The notes: a model not told the origin generated them from the letters alone. Positions 37,701-48,356 are shown, counted from the stretch's first letter. The stretch: DNA of 64,000 nucleotides from Nocardia nova SH22a (GCF_000523235.1 NZ_CP006850.1:1674001-1738000), one strand, 5' to 3'. Numbers and translations: made by a program.

Positions 37701-39326
37701 GTCGCCGTCGCGCGGCAGCGCGTCGCCTTCATCTTTCCGGGCCACGGATCCCAGTGGGCCGGGATGGCCACCGGCCTGCTGGACTCCTCCCCGGTGTTCG
37801 CGGACGCGGTCGCCCGATGTGCCGAAGCGCTTGCCCCGCACCTGGAGTGGGATGTGGCGGAACTGTTACGTTCGGGCGCGTCGACCGTGGCGGGCAGGTC
37901 GAATGTCGAGGTCGATCAGCCCGCGCTGTGGACGGTGATGATGGGCCTCACCGCGCTGTGGGAATCTGCCGGAATCGCCCCCGATGTGGTGATCGGGCAC
38001 AGTCAGGGCGAGGTGGCCGCGGCCTGTGCCGCGGGCATCCTGAGCCTCGCGGAAGGAGCGCGCATCGTCGCCGTGCGCAGCAAACTGCTGGCCCGGCTGG
38101 TCGGACGCGGTGCGATGGCCTCGCTGGCGCTGCCGCAGGAACGGGCCAGGGAACTGCTGCGCGAGGTGAGCGGGGTCGACATCGCGACCGTGAACGGCAC
38201 CGAGGCCGTGGTGGTGTCGGGCGATTCGGACGGCATCGACCGGTTGATCGCCGCCTGCGCGGCCGACGATGTCCGGGCCCGTCGTCTCGATGCCGAACTG
38301 GCCGGGCATTCACCGGTCATCGACGCGGTGGAGCGGGATCTGCTCGCCGAACTCGGTGAGGTTCGCCGGGAACCGGGAACGGCCCGGATGATATCGACGG
38401 TGACCGGTGCGCCGGTGTCCGCCGAGGACCTCGACGCCGGGTACTGGTATCGGAACCTGCGCGAGACCGTGCAGTTCCACACCGCCGCCGGTGTCGCGAT
38501 CGACAGTGGCTGTGACGTTTTCGTGGAGGTGAGCCCGCACCCGGTGCTCGCCGGACCGCTGGCGTCCACGCTCGGGAACTCCGCGGCGCCGGACGGGGTC
38601 ACCACCGCGACACTGCGCCGCGACGAGGGGGATCTGGACCGGTTCCTGCAGTCCGCGGCGGAGCTGGAGGTCGGCGGGGTCGCCGTCGACTGGTCGGCGT
38701 TCGCGCCCGCCGCGACGCCGATTTCGTTGCCGTCCTACGACTTCGAGCGGCGGCGCTACTGGCTCGACGGCACGGTCGGGCTCCCGGAGGTCACCTCGGC
38801 CACCGGCGACGATCTCGGTGGCGAGGACGAGTCCCGCGGCGCGGCACTGGCGGCGCTGCCGCCGCAGCAGCGGCTCGCCGCGGTGCGCGAACTCGTCGAA
38901 GCGCAGATCCGCACGGTCCTGCGGCTGGATCCGGCCGACGACCTCGCGGTCGAATCACCGCTCAAGGAACTGGGATTCGAATCGGTGTCGGCGGTGGATC
39001 TGACCAAACGGCTGAGCCGGGCCACCGGCCTGCGCCTGCCCACCACCCTCGCCTTCGAACACCCCAGCCCCGAGGCCATCGCCGCGCACATCGCCGACCT
39101 GCTGGGTGCGGCGGAGGAGCCGGATATCGCCGGATTGGTCGATCGGCTCGAGGCCGCGCTGCGCAGCGGCCCGGCCGACGACTCGGCGCTGCTGCGGCTG
39201 CGGGCCGTCCTCGCCGACACCGGGGCGCGGATCGAATCCGGGGACGAGCCCGGCCCGCAGGTCGATCTCGATCAAGCCAGTGACGACGAACTGTTCGACA
39301 TCGTCGACGTCGGGAGGAATTCGTGA
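34737..39326 (+). CDS. PKS3 3' portion: module 3 KR-ACP and module 4 KS-AT-ACP
   Basis: In the second frame: KR with GGLGLLG (about 35061) and Tyr at 35487 (NYAAAN), where the LDD motif reads LAD but keeps the final Asp; ACP with Ser at 35973 (GMDSL). Module 4: KS with Cys at 36645; AT with GHSQGE (Ser at 38001) and LAGH at 38298-38309 instead of YASH or HAFH; no reductive domains; ACP with Ser at 38982 in GFESV, where the usual Asp before the Ser is Glu. C-terminal docking is [12 protein letters not shown]. xAGH motifs are characteristic of ethylmalonyl-CoA ATs such as those of 16-membered macrolide PKSs, so an ethyl or longer branch is predicted with the keto group retained. Confidence 0.85.
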   Translation, partial: DLRAGAIPGLVRSARAENPGRVVLVDHDGSAGRAALAEIAAAAVAAEEWEVAVRAGRPAVVPRLKPEPVALAAAAPEDAAAQPDPDTITDPSAAGGVATPPQETAVVIGGLGLLGRLSARTLAEQSAVSAVVLVSRRGPADEQAAAARRELEAAGLDVEIVACDATDRAQLAAVFDAVPARRPVRVVVHAAGTLADRPVHDLTARALRDVLRGKADIAWHLHELTAGLNLRRFILFSSAAGTFGIAGQANYAAANTFLDALAQHRRGLGLPATSLAWGLWETASAMTGHLGGTDRQRLARQGVRPITPETGAVLLEHGLRAGAVDLVPVDLVSGPWQDGMSPILRGVLRHRPRLRRAAIGGEVRGSGLAALAERDRLDAVRAVVREQAAAVLGYDDADAITANTTFKELGMDSLTAVELRNRLTAALEVRLAATVVFDHPTPSALAAEISAKLAGTGPARPRPAAPVTAVHEPIAVVGMGCRYPGGVRSPEQLWDLVEGGVDAIGPWPTDRGWEVDDARAGAAVRSGGFVSGVADFDAGLFGMSPREALATDPQQRQLLEVSWEALEGAGIDPLSLRGSNTGVYTGIMYNDYATRLDAIPEDLEAYLTNGSAASVASGRVAYTFGLEGPAVSVDTACSSSLVSIHLAVSALRAGECDLALAGGVTLLSSPASIVSAARLGALSPDGRCRSFGSGANGTGWAEGVGVVVLQRLSEARRSGRPVLAVIRSTAINQDGASNGLTAPSGAAQQRVIRRALAAAGLEPGDVDAVEAHGTGTALGDPIEANALLETYGSAGREHPLYVGSLKSNIGHSQAAAGVGGVIKMVQALRVGVLPLSLHAGVPSEHVDWSSGGVRVLSESVVWPEVGRARRVGVSAFGVSGTNAHIILEQAPGAESPAPVPASAGGPGAPSAWLVSANSDAALRRQARRLADHVRAHPDIDIAAAATTLANGRARLGHRAVVIGRTAGEFAARLEAFADDAPDESVVGGVAVARQRVAFIFPGHGSQWAGMATGLLDSSPVFADAVARCAEALAPHLEWDVAELLRSGASTVAGRSNVEVDQPALWTVMMGLTALWESAGIAPDVVIGHSQGEVAAACAAGILSLAEGARIVAVRSKLLARLVGRGAMASLALPQERARELLREVSGVDIATVNGTEAVVVSGDSDGIDRLIAACAADDVRARRLDAELAGHSPVIDAVERDLLAELGEVRREPGTARMISTVTGAPVSAEDLDAGYWYRNLRETVQFHTAAGVAIDSGCDVFVEVSPHPVLAGPLASTLGNSAAPDGVTTATLRRDEGDLDRFLQSAAELEVGGVAVDWSAFAPAATPISLPSYDFERRRYWLDGTVGLPEVTSATGDDLGGEDESRGAALAALPPQQRLAAVRELVEAQIRTVLRLDPADDLAVESPLKELGFESVSAVDLTKRLSRATGLRLPTTLAFEHPSPEAIAAHIADLLGAAEEPDIAGLVDRLEAALRSGPADDSALLRLRAVLADTGARIESGDEPGPQVDLDQASDDELFDIVDVGRNS
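36156..37390 (+). repeat. Module 4 KS tract nearly identical to the module 5 KS at 39474-40750
   Basis: Long stretches (for example 36305-36490 against 39650-39840) differ at only a few positions, mostly silent. They share a codon style, many TTG Leu, GGT and CGT, not seen in the other KS domains of the cluster. This points to recent duplication or gene conversion. Tracts of ordinary CTG-rich usage (for example 36985-37165) interrupt it. Confidence 0.7.
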
Positions 39327-42300
39327 CCACCGGACAGACCGCACCGCCCCGCACTCCCGGCGAACAGCCGGGCTCCTCGCGGGAGGCGAAACTGCGCACG
39401 TACCTGAAGAAGGCGATAGCCGACGGCCAGGACCTGCGCGCCGAACTCCAGCAGCTGCGCGCCGCGGCGATCGAGCCGATCGCGGTGGTGGGTATGGGGT
39501 GCCGGTATCCGGGCGGGGTGCGTTCGCCGGGGCAGCTGTGGGATCTGGTCGAGGGCGGGGTGGATGCCGTCGGCCCGTGGCCGGAGGATCGCGGCTGGGA
39601 TGCCGACCGACTGTTCGACGAGGATCCCGCGCGGACCGGTGCGTCGTATGTGCGGTCGGGTGGATTCGTGTCGGGTGTGGCGGATTTCGATGCGGGGTTG
39701 TTCGGTATGTCGCCGCGGGAGGCGTTGGCGACGGATCCGCAGCAGCGTCAGTTGCTGGAGGTGTCGTGGGAGGCGTTGGAGGGTGCGGGGATCGATCCGT
39801 TGTCGTTGCGGGGCAGTAACACCGGTGTCTACACCGGCATCGTCGCCGACGACTACGCGGACGGCTACTGGTCGGCGGTACCGCCCGAACTGGAGGGATA
39901 TGTCGGTGTCGGGACCTCGGTGAGTGTGGCGTCGGGTCGGGTGGCGTACACGTTCGGGCTCGAGGGTCCGGCGGTGTCGGTGGATACGGCATGTTCGTCG
40001 TCGCTGGTCGCGATCCATCTCGCGGTGTCGGCTCTGCGTGCCGGTGAATGCGATCTGGCTCTCGCCGGAGGCGTCACCCTGCTGACCTCGCCCGCCGGAT
40101 TCATCGAATTCTCCCGGCAGCGCGGATTGTCGCCGGACGGGCGGTGTCGTTCGTTCGGGTCGGGGGCGAACGGGACCGGCTGGGCGGAAGGTGTGGGAGT
40201 CGTTGTGTTACAGCGGTTGTCGGAGGCGCGGAGGTCGGGTCGTCCGGTTCTGGCGGTGATTCGTTCGACGGCGATCAATCAGGACGGTGCGTCGAACGGT
40301 CTGACCGCGCCTAGCGGTGCCGCGCAGCAGCGGGTGATCCGCCGCGCGCTAGACGCCGCGGGATTGGATCCGGCCGATGTGGACGCGGTCGAGGCGCACG
40401 GCACCGGAACCACACTCGGCGATCCGATCGAGGCGAACGCGCTGATCCACACCTACGGGCGCGCCGAGCGGCTGCATCCGCTGTATATCGGCTCCCTCAA
40501 ATCGAATATCGGTCACACCGCCGCCGCGGCGGGTGTGGGTGGGGTGATCAAGATGGTGCAGGCGTTGCGCGCGGGTGTGTTGCCGGTGTCGTTGCATGCG
40601 GGTGTGCCGAGTGAGCATGTGGATTGGTCGTCGGGTGGGGTGCGGGTGTTGTCGGAGTCGGTGGTGTGGCCGGAGGTGGGTCGTGCGCGGCGGGTGGGTG
40701 TGTCGGCGTTCGGGGTGAGTGGGACGAATGCGCATGTGATCCTCGAGCAGGCACCGGCTGGTGACCTCGAATCAGCGGAACCGTTGGGCCGCAGCGGGTC
40801 TGCGGGCGAGCGCAACGCGCTCGAGCGCGCTGCGGGGGTGCCCGCGACTCCGGCATCCGATACGGCTGCCGCCGCTGTTGCGGAAAGCAGCGGCGGGGTC
40901 GGGGAGGGCGCCGGTGTGGTGGCAGGCGGCGACGCGACCCGGTTGCTGTCGGCCGAGCCGGTGGGTGTCGCCGTTCCGGAACGGAATGGTGAGTCGTCTG
41001 CTGTTGGTGAGGGCGTTGGTGCGGCAGGCGGTGGCGTGTCCGGTACTCGGTCGGCCGATCCGGTTGCGTCGCTGTCCACAGCGAGCCCGGGATCGAGCGT
41101 GACCGGCGGGGACGGCACTGTCGCGACGACGGCCGGCCGGACGACCGCGTGGCTGTTGTCCGCGAATACCGAGGCGGCGCTGCGGCGGCAGGCACGCGAT
41201 CTCGCCGAGCACATCCGGCGCCGTTCTCCTGCCGATCCGGCCGACATTGCTCGTGCCCTGGCCACCGGCAGGGCGCGGCTTCCGCACCGCGCGGTGGTGG
41301 TCGGCTCCGGCGCAACGGAATTCGGCGATCGGCTCGCGGCCTTCGCCGAGGGTGCGCAGACACCCGCCGTCGTCTCGGGCAGTGCGCGCAGAAACGGTGT
41401 GGTCGGCTATCTGTTCACCGGCCAGGGCAGCCAGCGCCCCGGAATGGGCGCCGAACTGGCACAGCGCTTTCCGCTGTTCGACGAGGTCTACCGGCAGACG
41501 CTCGACCTGCTGGGCCGGCGGTTGCGCGGCCGGATCGACGGCTCGCTCACCGCGCTCGTCCGGGAGGCACGCGATCCGGCCGCGGTGGAGCCGACCGTCA
41601 TCGCGCAACCCGCGCTGTTCGCCTTCGAGGTCGCACTGTTCCGGCTGCTCGAATCCTGGGGTGCGCGACCGGATTACGTCTGTGGCCACTCGATCGGTGA
41701 GATCTCCGCCGCGCACGTGTCCGGCGTGCTCACCCTGGAGGCCGCGGCCGAACTCGTCGCCGAGCGCGCCGCCCGCATGCAGGAACTGTCGCCCACAGGC
41801 GCGATGCTCGCCGTGGAAACGTCGGTGGCGGGACTGGATTCGGCTGTTCCGGGCTGGCGCGACGGGGCCGACCTCGCCGCCGTGAACGGGCCCGAGGCCA
41901 TCGTCGTATCCGGCCCGGCCGACGGCGTCGAGAAGGTACGCGACGCCGTGATCGCGCGCGGGCGCCGGGTTCGCCCGCTCGGGGTCAGTCACGCCTTCCA
42001 TTCCCGCTGCCTGGACCCCATGCTCGACGGATTCGAGAAGTCCATTGCCGCACTGTCTTTCGGTGAACCACGGATACCGCTGCTGTCCACGGTGACCGGC
42101 ACCGTGGTCACCGCCGAGACGATCGCCACGCCGGAGTACTGGGTGCGCCAGGTCCGGCAGCCGGTGCTGTTCCACGACACGGTGCGCGAACTGATCCGGC
42201 TCGGTGTCACGGACCTGGTGGAAATCGGGCCCGACGCACATCTGACACCCGCGGCGAAGGCCACGGCATCCGCGACGGCGCCTGTGGCGGCCGCGCCCTC

Positions 42301-43693
42301 GGTGACGGCCACCGCGCGCCGCGACCGCCCCGAGGTCGATACGGTACTGGCCGCCGCCGCCCGATCGGAGCTGGCCGGAAGCGCCGTCGACTGGGCCGGG
42401 ATCGCCGGAACCGGCCCGGTCGCGACAGAGCTGCCCACCTACCCCTTCGAACGCGAAACCTACTGGCTGCCACCGGGGCCCGCGCTCGCCCTCGGCCGCG
42501 AACAGGTCACCGGGCCGGTGCCCGGCGCGACGCACGAGCACCCGGACGATGTGCCCTCGATTACCGGCTCGCCCGGCGATCCGGAACCGCTGTCCGACGC
42601 CGACCTGCTCGCACTGGTTCGCCACGCCACCGCGGCGGTGCTCGGACTCGACAAGGTGGACCGGGTCGACGTCGACACTCCCTTCGCCGAACTCGGAATG
42701 ACCTCGCTGGCCGCGGTCGAATTGACCGAGAAGCTGCATGCGCGACTGGGTATCGAGGTGGCGGCCAGCGCGCCGATCGAATACCCCACCCCCGCGGCAC
42801 TGGCAGATCACCTGCGGGCGAGCCGCACCGGCGACATCCCGGCCGCGGGCGAGGATTCGCTGCCCGCGCTGTACCTCGAACTCAATCGGGCGGGGGAGAT
42901 CGAGGCCGCCGCGGCCCTGATCACCGCGGCCGCGCGCACCCGCCCCCGATTCGGCCCCGGCGACATCCGGACCGCCACACCGGCTCCCGTGCGGCTGACC
43001 GCCGGTGGCGACGCGCCGCCGGTCCTCTGCTTCCCGGCGCTGACCGCGATGTCGGGGCCGCACGAATTCGCCGGATTCGCCCGCGCTTTCGGCGATCGCC
43101 ATCCGGTCCACGCCATGGAAGCGCCGGGCTTCCGCACCGAATCGCCGGTGCCGCGGGATCTGGCCAGCTATCTGCACGCGCAGGTGACGACCATCCTGGA
43201 CACGGTCGGCGATCGGGAATTCTTCCTCGTCGGCCGGTCCCTCGGCGGCTGTGTCGCACATGCGGTGGCCGCCGAACTCGTCACCGCGGGGCGGCCGCCG
43301 CGCGGGCTGGCGCTGATCGACACGTATCCACTGGAGACACCGGCCCTGCCCGGCAAACAGTGGTGGATGCCCGCACTCATCGACGGCATGATGCGCCGCA
43401 TCGACGACCGCGGGCTCGAGCTGTCCGCACACCGCCTCACCACGATGGGCGCCTATCTGCGGCTCACCGCGGACCTGACCGCGGAGCCGATCCCGGTACC
43501 GGCCCTGCTGGTGCGTGCCCGAGATCCGTTGCCGGGCATGCCGGTCGACGATCCGAGCTGGCAGGCGGACTGGCCGCACGCCGACCACACCACCGACGTC
43601 GCGGGCGATCACTATTCGGTGCTGGAGGGCGAGTCCCCGGGAACCGCCGCCGCCGTCGCCGCCTGGATTGCGAGCCTGGACGGCGGGCGCTGA
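39323..43693 (+). CDS. Type I PKS: final extension module 5, KS-AT-ACP-TE
   Basis: 1456 residues from GTG 39323, overlapping the PKS3 stop (GTGA), with GGGAGG upstream. N-terminal docking helix is [23 protein letters not shown] has Cys224. The region after the KS (about residues 478-605) holds an unusually long, low-complexity insert before the AT. AT Ser790 (GHSIGE) and HAFH at 890 predict malonyl. There are no reductive domains. The ACP serine is S1128 in GMTSL, with Thr where Asp is usual. The thioesterase has Ser1306 (VGRSLGG), Asp1333 and His1430 (GDHYSVL), so its triad is complete. The last two modules leave both keto groups, so the TE would meet a 3,5-diketo thioester, which can cyclise to a 4-hydroxy-2-pyrone or be macrolactonised. 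Confidence 0.95.
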   Translation: MTTGQTAPPRTPGEQPGSSREAKLRTYLKKAIADGQDLRAELQQLRAAAIEPIAVVGMGCRYPGGVRSPGQLWDLVEGGVDAVGPWPEDRGWDADRLFDEDPARTGASYVRSGGFVSGVADFDAGLFGMSPREALATDPQQRQLLEVSWEALEGAGIDPLSLRGSNTGVYTGIVADDYADGYWSAVPPELEGYVGVGTSVSVASGRVAYTFGLEGPAVSVDTACSSSLVAIHLAVSALRAGECDLALAGGVTLLTSPAGFIEFSRQRGLSPDGRCRSFGSGANGTGWAEGVGVVVLQRLSEARRSGRPVLAVIRSTAINQDGASNGLTAPSGAAQQRVIRRALDAAGLDPADVDAVEAHGTGTTLGDPIEANALIHTYGRAERLHPLYIGSLKSNIGHTAAAAGVGGVIKMVQALRAGVLPVSLHAGVPSEHVDWSSGGVRVLSESVVWPEVGRARRVGVSAFGVSGTNAHVILEQAPAGDLESAEPLGRSGSAGERNALERAAGVPATPASDTAAAAVAESSGGVGEGAGVVAGGDATRLLSAEPVGVAVPERNGESSAVGEGVGAAGGGVSGTRSADPVASLSTASPGSSVTGGDGTVATTAGRTTAWLLSANTEAALRRQARDLAEHIRRRSPADPADIARALATGRARLPHRAVVVGSGATEFGDRLAAFAEGAQTPAVVSGSARRNGVVGYLFTGQGSQRPGMGAELAQRFPLFDEVYRQTLDLLGRRLRGRIDGSLTALVREARDPAAVEPTVIAQPALFAFEVALFRLLESWGARPDYVCGHSIGEISAAHVSGVLTLEAAAELVAERAARMQELSPTGAMLAVETSVAGLDSAVPGWRDGADLAAVNGPEAIVVSGPADGVEKVRDAVIARGRRVRPLGVSHAFHSRCLDPMLDGFEKSIAALSFGEPRIPLLSTVTGTVVTAETIATPEYWVRQVRQPVLFHDTVRELIRLGVTDLVEIGPDAHLTPAAKATASATAPVAAAPSVTATARRDRPEVDTVLAAAARSELAGSAVDWAGIAGTGPVATELPTYPFERETYWLPPGPALALGREQVTGPVPGATHEHPDDVPSITGSPGDPEPLSDADLLALVRHATAAVLGLDKVDRVDVDTPFAELGMTSLAAVELTEKLHARLGIEVAASAPIEYPTPAALADHLRASRTGDIPAAGEDSLPALYLELNRAGEIEAAAALITAAARTRPRFGPGDIRTATPAPVRLTAGGDAPPVLCFPALTAMSGPHEFAGFARAFGDRHPVHAMEAPGFRTESPVPRDLASYLHAQVTTILDTVGDREFFLVGRSLGGCVAHAVAAELVTAGRPPRGLALIDTYPLETPALPGKQWWMPALIDGMMRRIDDRGLELSAHRLTTMGAYLRLTADLTAEPIPVPALLVRARDPLPGMPVDDPSWQADWPHADHTTDVAGDHYSVLEGESPGTAAAVAAWIASLDGGR

Positions 43694-43824
43694 CGGCGAT
43701 ACCCGCCGTCGTCGTGCTCCGGGGCCGGCACTCGCTGCCCGGTCGCCGAATGTTGTTGTTCGGCAGTATGTCGGACGCCCGCTCGGCCCGCTACACCCGG
43801 CGGCACGCGCGGTCAAGTGCGGTC

Positions 43825-43875
43825 CACCCCTATTTCCGGGCCGCGGTACCGGTACGTCACCGCTGCTTAGGGGTG
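43825..43875. promoter_or_regulatory. CACCCCTA / TAGGGGTG inverted pair upstream of the SDR gene
   Basis: CACCCCTA at 43825-43832 and TAGGGGTG at 43868-43875 face each other in the 216-bp gap after PKS4, 35 bp before the SDR start. The same 8-mer occurs upstream of PKS1 and the P450. A weak hairpin, GCCGAA/TTCGGC (43745-43764), may end PKS transcription. Confidence 0.45.
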
Positions 43876-43909
43876 ATATGCGCGCGAGCCGGTTGTTAGC
43901 GTCCGATCC

Positions 43910-44797
43910 ATGAGCGAAAACGCAACCCCCGCAACGAAAACCGTCCTGATCACCGGCACGTCCTCCGGTGCGGGCCTGGCCGCCGCGATCGCGGCCGCAC
44001 GGGCCGGATTCGCCGTCGTCGCCACCGCACGCGACCTCGACCGGACCGGCGCGCTGCGGGAGGCGGCCCGCGACGCCGAGGTGGAACTCGACATCCGCCG
44101 CCTCGATGTCACCGAACCGGACAGCATCGACGAGGCGATCTCGGGTGTGCTCGACACCCACGGCCGGCTGGACGCGGTGGTGAACAACGCCGGGGTCGGC
44201 AGCATCGGCACCCTCGAACTGCTGAACCTGGACCAGATCCGATACGGCATGGAGGTCAACTTCTTCGGCGTCCTCGCGGTGAGCCGGGCGGCGCTGCCGC
44301 ATCTGCGGGCCACGGGTGGCCGACTGGTCACCGTGGGCAGCGCCTACGGCGCGGTCGGTCAGCCGTTCAACGAGGCGTACTGCGCGGGAAAGGCCGCGAC
44401 CGAAACCTATATGGAGGCATTGGCGGCGGTGGCGGCCGAGGTCGGGGTGACGGTATCGGTCGTGCAACCGGGTCCGATCGCCTCCTCGTTCGGCGACAAC
44501 ATGCCCATCGACCGGGTGGCGTTGCGGGCGGCGGCCGACGCCGGGCCCTACAAGGCCGCCTACGCGAACTACCTGACCTATCTGCCCGGCATGATCGCGG
44601 GCGCGGTGCAGACCTCCGCGGAGGTCGCCGAGTTCGTGGTGTACGCGCTCACCGACCCCGCTCCGCCCTTCCGCATCCAGACCTCGGACTTCTCCCGGAA
44701 TTTCGTGGCGGACAAACTCGCCGACGTCGACGGTTCGGCGGTGCAGGCGATCACCCGGCAGTGGTTGGCTCCGGCGGATACGGGTGTCAACCCCTAG
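43910..44797 (+). CDS. Classical short-chain dehydrogenase/reductase
   Basis: A 295-residue SDR with the nucleotide-binding motif TGTSSGAG near residue 16, NNAG, a catalytic serine in VTVGSAYG, and the YxxxK pair in YCAGK. It contains a PGP segment after the active site (VVQPGPIAS). It starts at ATG 43910, alone in a transcription unit preceded by the CACCCCTA/TAGGGGTG pair, and the ABC-transporter genes follow after 68 bp. A likely role is reduction or oxidation of an oxygen function on the polyketide, for instance one of the two unreduced ketones. This is inference from position; the sequence gives no substrate. Confidence 0.88.
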   Translation: MSENATPATKTVLITGTSSGAGLAAAIAAARAGFAVVATARDLDRTGALREAARDAEVELDIRRLDVTEPDSIDEAISGVLDTHGRLDAVVNNAGVGSIGTLELLNLDQIRYGMEVNFFGVLAVSRAALPHLRATGGRLVTVGSAYGAVGQPFNEAYCAGKAATETYMEALAAVAAEVGVTVSVVQPGPIASSFGDNMPIDRVALRAAADAGPYKAAYANYLTYLPGMIAGAVQTSAEVAEFVVYALTDPAPPFRIQTSDFSRNFVADKLADVDGSAVQAITRQWLAPADTGVNP

Positions 44798-44865
44798 CTT
44801 CCCGGGGGATGTGCGTGGCATTTCTGGGGTAACTCGCGAAGAATTTCGTTGTTAATGTCCGATAT

Positions 44866-46503
44866 GTGCGCTCGATTTCGCCGTTGCGGCTGGTGATCCT
44901 TTCCATTGTCTCCGCCTTGTCCGTTGCCGGATGTGCCGGGTCCGGTACCTCCGGAACGGAGTCGTCGGTACCGGTTTCCGGAGGTACGCTGACCTTCGGA
45001 ATCAACGATGCGCCAGGATGTTTCGACATTCACGTCACGTCGGCCGATATTGCCGCGGAAATTCAGCGCAATGTTGTCGACTCATTGGTTTCCGAAGGCG
45101 CCGACCATCAATTCCATCCGTGGCTGGCGACCTCATGGACCACCGCCCCGGATTTACGCAGTTATACCTTCACACTGCGTAAGGATGTGACGTTCACCGA
45201 CGGCACTCCTTTCACCGCGGCGGCCGTGAAAGCGAATTTCGATCACATCGTGGCGCCGGCCACCAAATCGCAGTACGCCAAGAATCTGCTCGGCCCCTAC
45301 ACCGGTACCGACGTCATCGACGACTACACCGTCCGGATCAATTTCTCGGCGCCGTTCGCGCCGTTCCTGCAGGCGGCGAGCACGCCGTATCTCGGCTTCT
45401 ACTCACCGCGCGCACTCGCCGCCGACGCGGACAAACTGTGCGCGGGCGGGCCGGTCGACGTCGGCTCGGGGCCGTTCGTCTTCACCGAATACACCAAGGG
45501 CCAGAGCGCGGTCATGACCCGCAATCCGAACTATCGGTGGGGTCCGGAAGGGGCCGCGCACCAGGGCCCGGCCTATCTGGACTCACTGGTCTTCCGGATC
45601 CTGCCCGAGGACGCCACCCGGGTCGGCGCGCTCACCAGCGGCCAGGTCGATATCGCCAAGGCCGTTCCGCCGATTCAGGTGCGCACCGTGGAGGCGGCGT
45701 CGAATCTGACGGTGACCCGGGTGGATCAGCCGGGGCTGACCTACGGCGTCCATCTGAACACCGCCTCCGCACCGCTCGACGATCCGCGGGTCCGCCAGGC
45801 GATCCAGCAGGGCGTCGATGTGGCCCAGGACGTGCAGACCGTCTACTTCGGTCAATACAAGCGGGCCTGGGGCCCGCTCTCGCCCACCACCGGGTCCTAC
45901 GACCCCACGGTGGAGAACTCCTGGCATTACGATCCGCAGGCCGCCGGGCGCCTGCTCGACGAGGCGGGCTGGACCGGCCGCGACAGCGCGGGCTTCCGTA
46001 CCAGGAACGGTCAGCGGCTCAGCCTGTTCTGGCCCGCGCTGCCCGAGGCGAGCGTGCGTGATCAACGCAATCTCCTGGATCAGGCCGTCCAGGCCGATCT
46101 GGCGAAAATCGGTGTGGAGGTTCAGCATCCGCATCTGACCGCGGGCGAATACAACGCCCGTGTCGCGAGCGGCGGGTTCCAGTTGTTCTCGGTCAGCTGG
46201 GCGCGGTCGGAAGCCGATCTGCTCCGGCTGTTCTTCCACAGCGCGAACATCCCGCCCGCAGGGCAGAACGTCTCCCACCTGAGGGACCCGCAGGTCGACG
46301 ACTGGACCGGCACCGGCGCGGCCAGCACCGACCCGCGCGTTCGCGATCAGGTCTACGGCGACACCCAGCGGCGGGTGCTGCAGACCGGGGCGATGGTCCC
46401 GCTCTACGTCCTGGCCGCGATCGACGGATCCTCGAAGCGCGTGCACGGGCAGAAATTCGATCCGAACGGCTGGCTGCAGTTCTACGACGCCTGGAAGGCC
46501 TGA
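44866..46503 (+). CDS. ABC transporter substrate-binding lipoprotein (SBP_bac_5; oligopeptide/nickel type)
   Basis: A 545-residue solute-binding protein. The signal peptide ends in the lipobox SVAGC (Cys23), and the mature part has SBP family 5 features such as FTLRKDVTFTDGTPFTAAAVKANFDHI, VGSGPFVFTEY and the late DPRVRQAIQQGVD segment. Family 5 proteins bind di- or oligopeptides, nickel complexes, opines or metallophores. The ligand here is not evident. It is the first gene of a five- to six-gene operon (44866-52896) with two permeases, a fused ATPase and two accessory proteins. Start GTG 44866 is the best fit; ATG 44864 is in another frame. Confidence 0.9.
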   Translation: MRSISPLRLVILSIVSALSVAGCAGSGTSGTESSVPVSGGTLTFGINDAPGCFDIHVTSADIAAEIQRNVVDSLVSEGADHQFHPWLATSWTTAPDLRSYTFTLRKDVTFTDGTPFTAAAVKANFDHIVAPATKSQYAKNLLGPYTGTDVIDDYTVRINFSAPFAPFLQAASTPYLGFYSPRALAADADKLCAGGPVDVGSGPFVFTEYTKGQSAVMTRNPNYRWGPEGAAHQGPAYLDSLVFRILPEDATRVGALTSGQVDIAKAVPPIQVRTVEAASNLTVTRVDQPGLTYGVHLNTASAPLDDPRVRQAIQQGVDVAQDVQTVYFGQYKRAWGPLSPTTGSYDPTVENSWHYDPQAAGRLLDEAGWTGRDSAGFRTRNGQRLSLFWPALPEASVRDQRNLLDQAVQADLAKIGVEVQHPHLTAGEYNARVASGGFQLFSVSWARSEADLLRLFFHSANIPPAGQNVSHLRDPQVDDWTGTGAASTDPRVRDQVYGDTQRRVLQTGAMVPLYVLAAIDGSSKRVHGQKFDPNGWLQFYDAWKA

Positions 46504-46505
46504 CC

Positions 46506-47486
46506 GTGCAAGTACTCAGCATGCCCGACGTCGTCGTCGGGGGCGTCGTCATCCGGGTGGTGACGGCGGTGGGCAAGCGCCTGCTGGCCGCCGCGGCGGT
46601 GGTGTTCGGCGCCGCCACCCTCGGCTTCCTCGCCCTGCAACTGCTGCCGGGTGATCCGGTGGACTGGTTGCTGGGCCCGAATATGACCGCCTCACCCGGA
46701 CTGCGCGCACAGGTGCGGGCCGACTACGGCTTCGACCGGCCGGTGCTCGAGCAGTACCTGTCGTATCTGAACATGGTGCTGCACGGACAACTCGGGACCT
46801 CCTACCAGTTGCAGCAGCCGGTGACGACGCTGATCGCGAATCAGCTGGCGCCCACGGCGGAGCTGGCCGTCACGGCCCTGGTCCTGGCGCTGGCGATCGC
46901 CGTCGCCGCCGCCGTCGCGACCGCCGGACGCAGGCCACGGCTGCGCGCGGGCGTCTCCACCGCGGAACTCGTCATCACCTCGGCGCCGCAGTACTGGGTG
47001 GGAATCCTGCTGCTGACGGTCTTCTCGTTCCAGCTGCGGGTGTTCCCGGTGGCGGGCGCGCAGACCCCCGCCGCGCTGGTGCTGCCCGCGATCACGCTCG
47101 CGCTGTCCATCGCGGGGGTGCTGTCGCAGGTCCTGCGCGAGGGGCTGGAGGCGGCGCTGACCCAGCCGTTCATCGTCACCGCGCGGGCGCGCGGCGCGAG
47201 CCTGTCGGCGGTGCGGTTGCGCCACGCCCTGCGGCATGCGGCGGCGCCCATGCTCACCCTCACCGGCTGGCTGACCGGAACGCTGCTCGGCGGTGTCGTC
47301 CCGGTGGAGACGGTGTTCGGCCGCCCGGGTATCGGATCGCTTGTGCTGCAAGCGGTTACCAGCCGGGACATGCCGGTCGTGATGGGCGTCATCCTGCTGT
47401 CCGCGGTGGTGTTCGTGGTGATCTCCACCCTCGTCGACCTGCTGCAGCTCGCCCTCGATCCGCGTATTCGCACGAACGGAGACTGA
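46506..47486 (+). CDS. ABC transporter permease, DppB/NikB type
   Basis: A 326-residue inner-membrane protein with about six hydrophobic segments. It has the N-terminal pattern of DppB-type permeases (RLLAAAAVVFGAATLGFLALQLLPGDP, then LEQYLSYLNMVLHGQLGTSY) and the EAA loop VTARARGASLSAVRLRHALRHAAAPM. It starts at GTG 46506, 2 bp after the SBP stop. It forms a heterodimeric channel with the following permease. Confidence 0.92.
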   Translation: MQVLSMPDVVVGGVVIRVVTAVGKRLLAAAAVVFGAATLGFLALQLLPGDPVDWLLGPNMTASPGLRAQVRADYGFDRPVLEQYLSYLNMVLHGQLGTSYQLQQPVTTLIANQLAPTAELAVTALVLALAIAVAAAVATAGRRPRLRAGVSTAELVITSAPQYWVGILLLTVFSFQLRVFPVAGAQTPAALVLPAITLALSIAGVLSQVLREGLEAALTQPFIVTARARGASLSAVRLRHALRHAAAPMLTLTGWLTGTLLGGVVPVETVFGRPGIGSLVLQAVTSRDMPVVMGVILLSAVVFVVISTLVDLLQLALDPRIRTNGD

Positions 47487-47489
47487 CCG

Positions 47490-48356
47490 TTGACCGCCCC
47501 TGATATCGCCGTGCCGGAAACGGCCGCGGCGCTCGAGACCCGGCTCCGGATTCCGCGGCCCGCCCTCGTGACGGCCGGTGCGGTGCTCGCCCTGATCATC
47601 GTGGTCGCGATCGCGCCGGGCCTGTTCACCGACGTCTCGCCGACCGCGACCGATATGAAGCAGGCACTCGTATCCCCTTGCGGCGCACACTGGTTCGGCA
47701 CCGATCAACTGGGCCGCGACGTGTTCACCCGGGTGCTCTACGGCACCCGCCCCGCGATCCTGCTCGCCGTCCTGGCGACCGGACTGGCCGTGGCGATCGG
47801 CACGCTGACCGGGCTGCTTGCGGCACTGGGCGGCCGATTCGTCGACCAGATCGTCATGCGCGGTGCGGATGTGCTGCTGGCCCTGCCGCCGCTGCTGCTC
47901 GCACTGCTGGTCATCGCGGCGCTGGGACCCGGCACCGGCAATGTGGCGGTGGCGGTGGCGATCGCGTTCCTGCCGCTGTACGCGCGGCTGGTGCGCTCGG
48001 AGGCGTTGCTGGTGCGCCGGTCCGGTTACGTGGAATCCGCTACCGGACTGGGCATTCCGCGACCGGTGGTGATAATCCGGCATGTCGTTCCCAACGCGCT
48101 CGGGCCGTTGCTCGTGATGGCGCCGCTCGGCTTCGGCACCTCGATGCTGTATTCGTCGGTGCTGAGTTTCCTCGGCCTCGGCCTGCAACCGCCGACCCCG
48201 GAATGGGGCTCGATGCTGTCGGAGGGCAAGAGCATCCTGGCGGTTGCCTGGTGGGTCGGCGTCTTCCCCGGAATCGCGGTGACCTGCACGGTGATCGCGG
48301 TCAATGTGGTGGGTCGCGCGGTGCGCACCCGGTTCACGGGGCGGGGTGTGGCATGA
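47490..48356 (+). CDS. ABC transporter permease, DppC/NikC type
   Basis: A 288-residue membrane protein with the DppC signature HWFGTDQLGRDVFTRVLYGTR after its first transmembrane helix, five further hydrophobic segments, and the EAA loop ESATGLGIPRPVVIIRHVVPNALGP. TTG 47490 follows ACGGAG by about 7 bases and lies 3 bp after the upstream stop. The stop overlaps the ATPase start (ATGA, 48353-48356), so translation is coupled. Partner of the preceding permease. Confidence 0.92.
   Translation: MTAPDIAVPETAAALETRLRIPRPALVTAGAVLALIIVVAIAPGLFTDVSPTATDMKQALVSPCGAHWFGTDQLGRDVFTRVLYGTRPAILLAVLATGLAVAIGTLTGLLAALGGRFVDQIVMRGADVLLALPPLLLALLVIAALGPGTGNVAVAVAIAFLPLYARLVRSEALLVRRSGYVESATGLGIPRPVVIIRHVVPNALGPLLVMAPLGFGTSMLYSSVLSFLGLGLQPPTPEWGSMLSEGKSILAVAWWVGVFPGIAVTCTVIAVNVVGRAVRTRFTGRGVA

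Larger units (their letters stand above)
30824..39326 (+). pseudogene. Bimodular type I PKS (modules 3 and 4) interrupted by a +1 frameshift
   Basis: From ATG 30824 (GAGG 7 bases upstream) to TGA 39326 the locus is 8503 bp, one base more than a multiple of three. The frame that encodes KS-AT-DH and the first half of the KR region stops making sense after codon 1304. The protein then resumes one base later as [20 protein letters not shown]. Removing one C from the CCC at 34734-34736 restores a continuous [17 protein letters not shown], matching the usual KR-subdomain sequence. The repaired protein would have 2833 residues. Whether this is a real mutation, a recoding site or a base-call error cannot be told from sequence. 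The stop overlaps the PKS4 start (GTGA). Confidence 0.85.

Noticed and set aside
42695..42706. ACP of module 5 as inactive because GMTSL replaces GxDSL
   Set aside because: The phosphopantetheine serine is present, the surrounding ACP sequence is normal, and I recall TSL variants in other actinobacterial PKSs.
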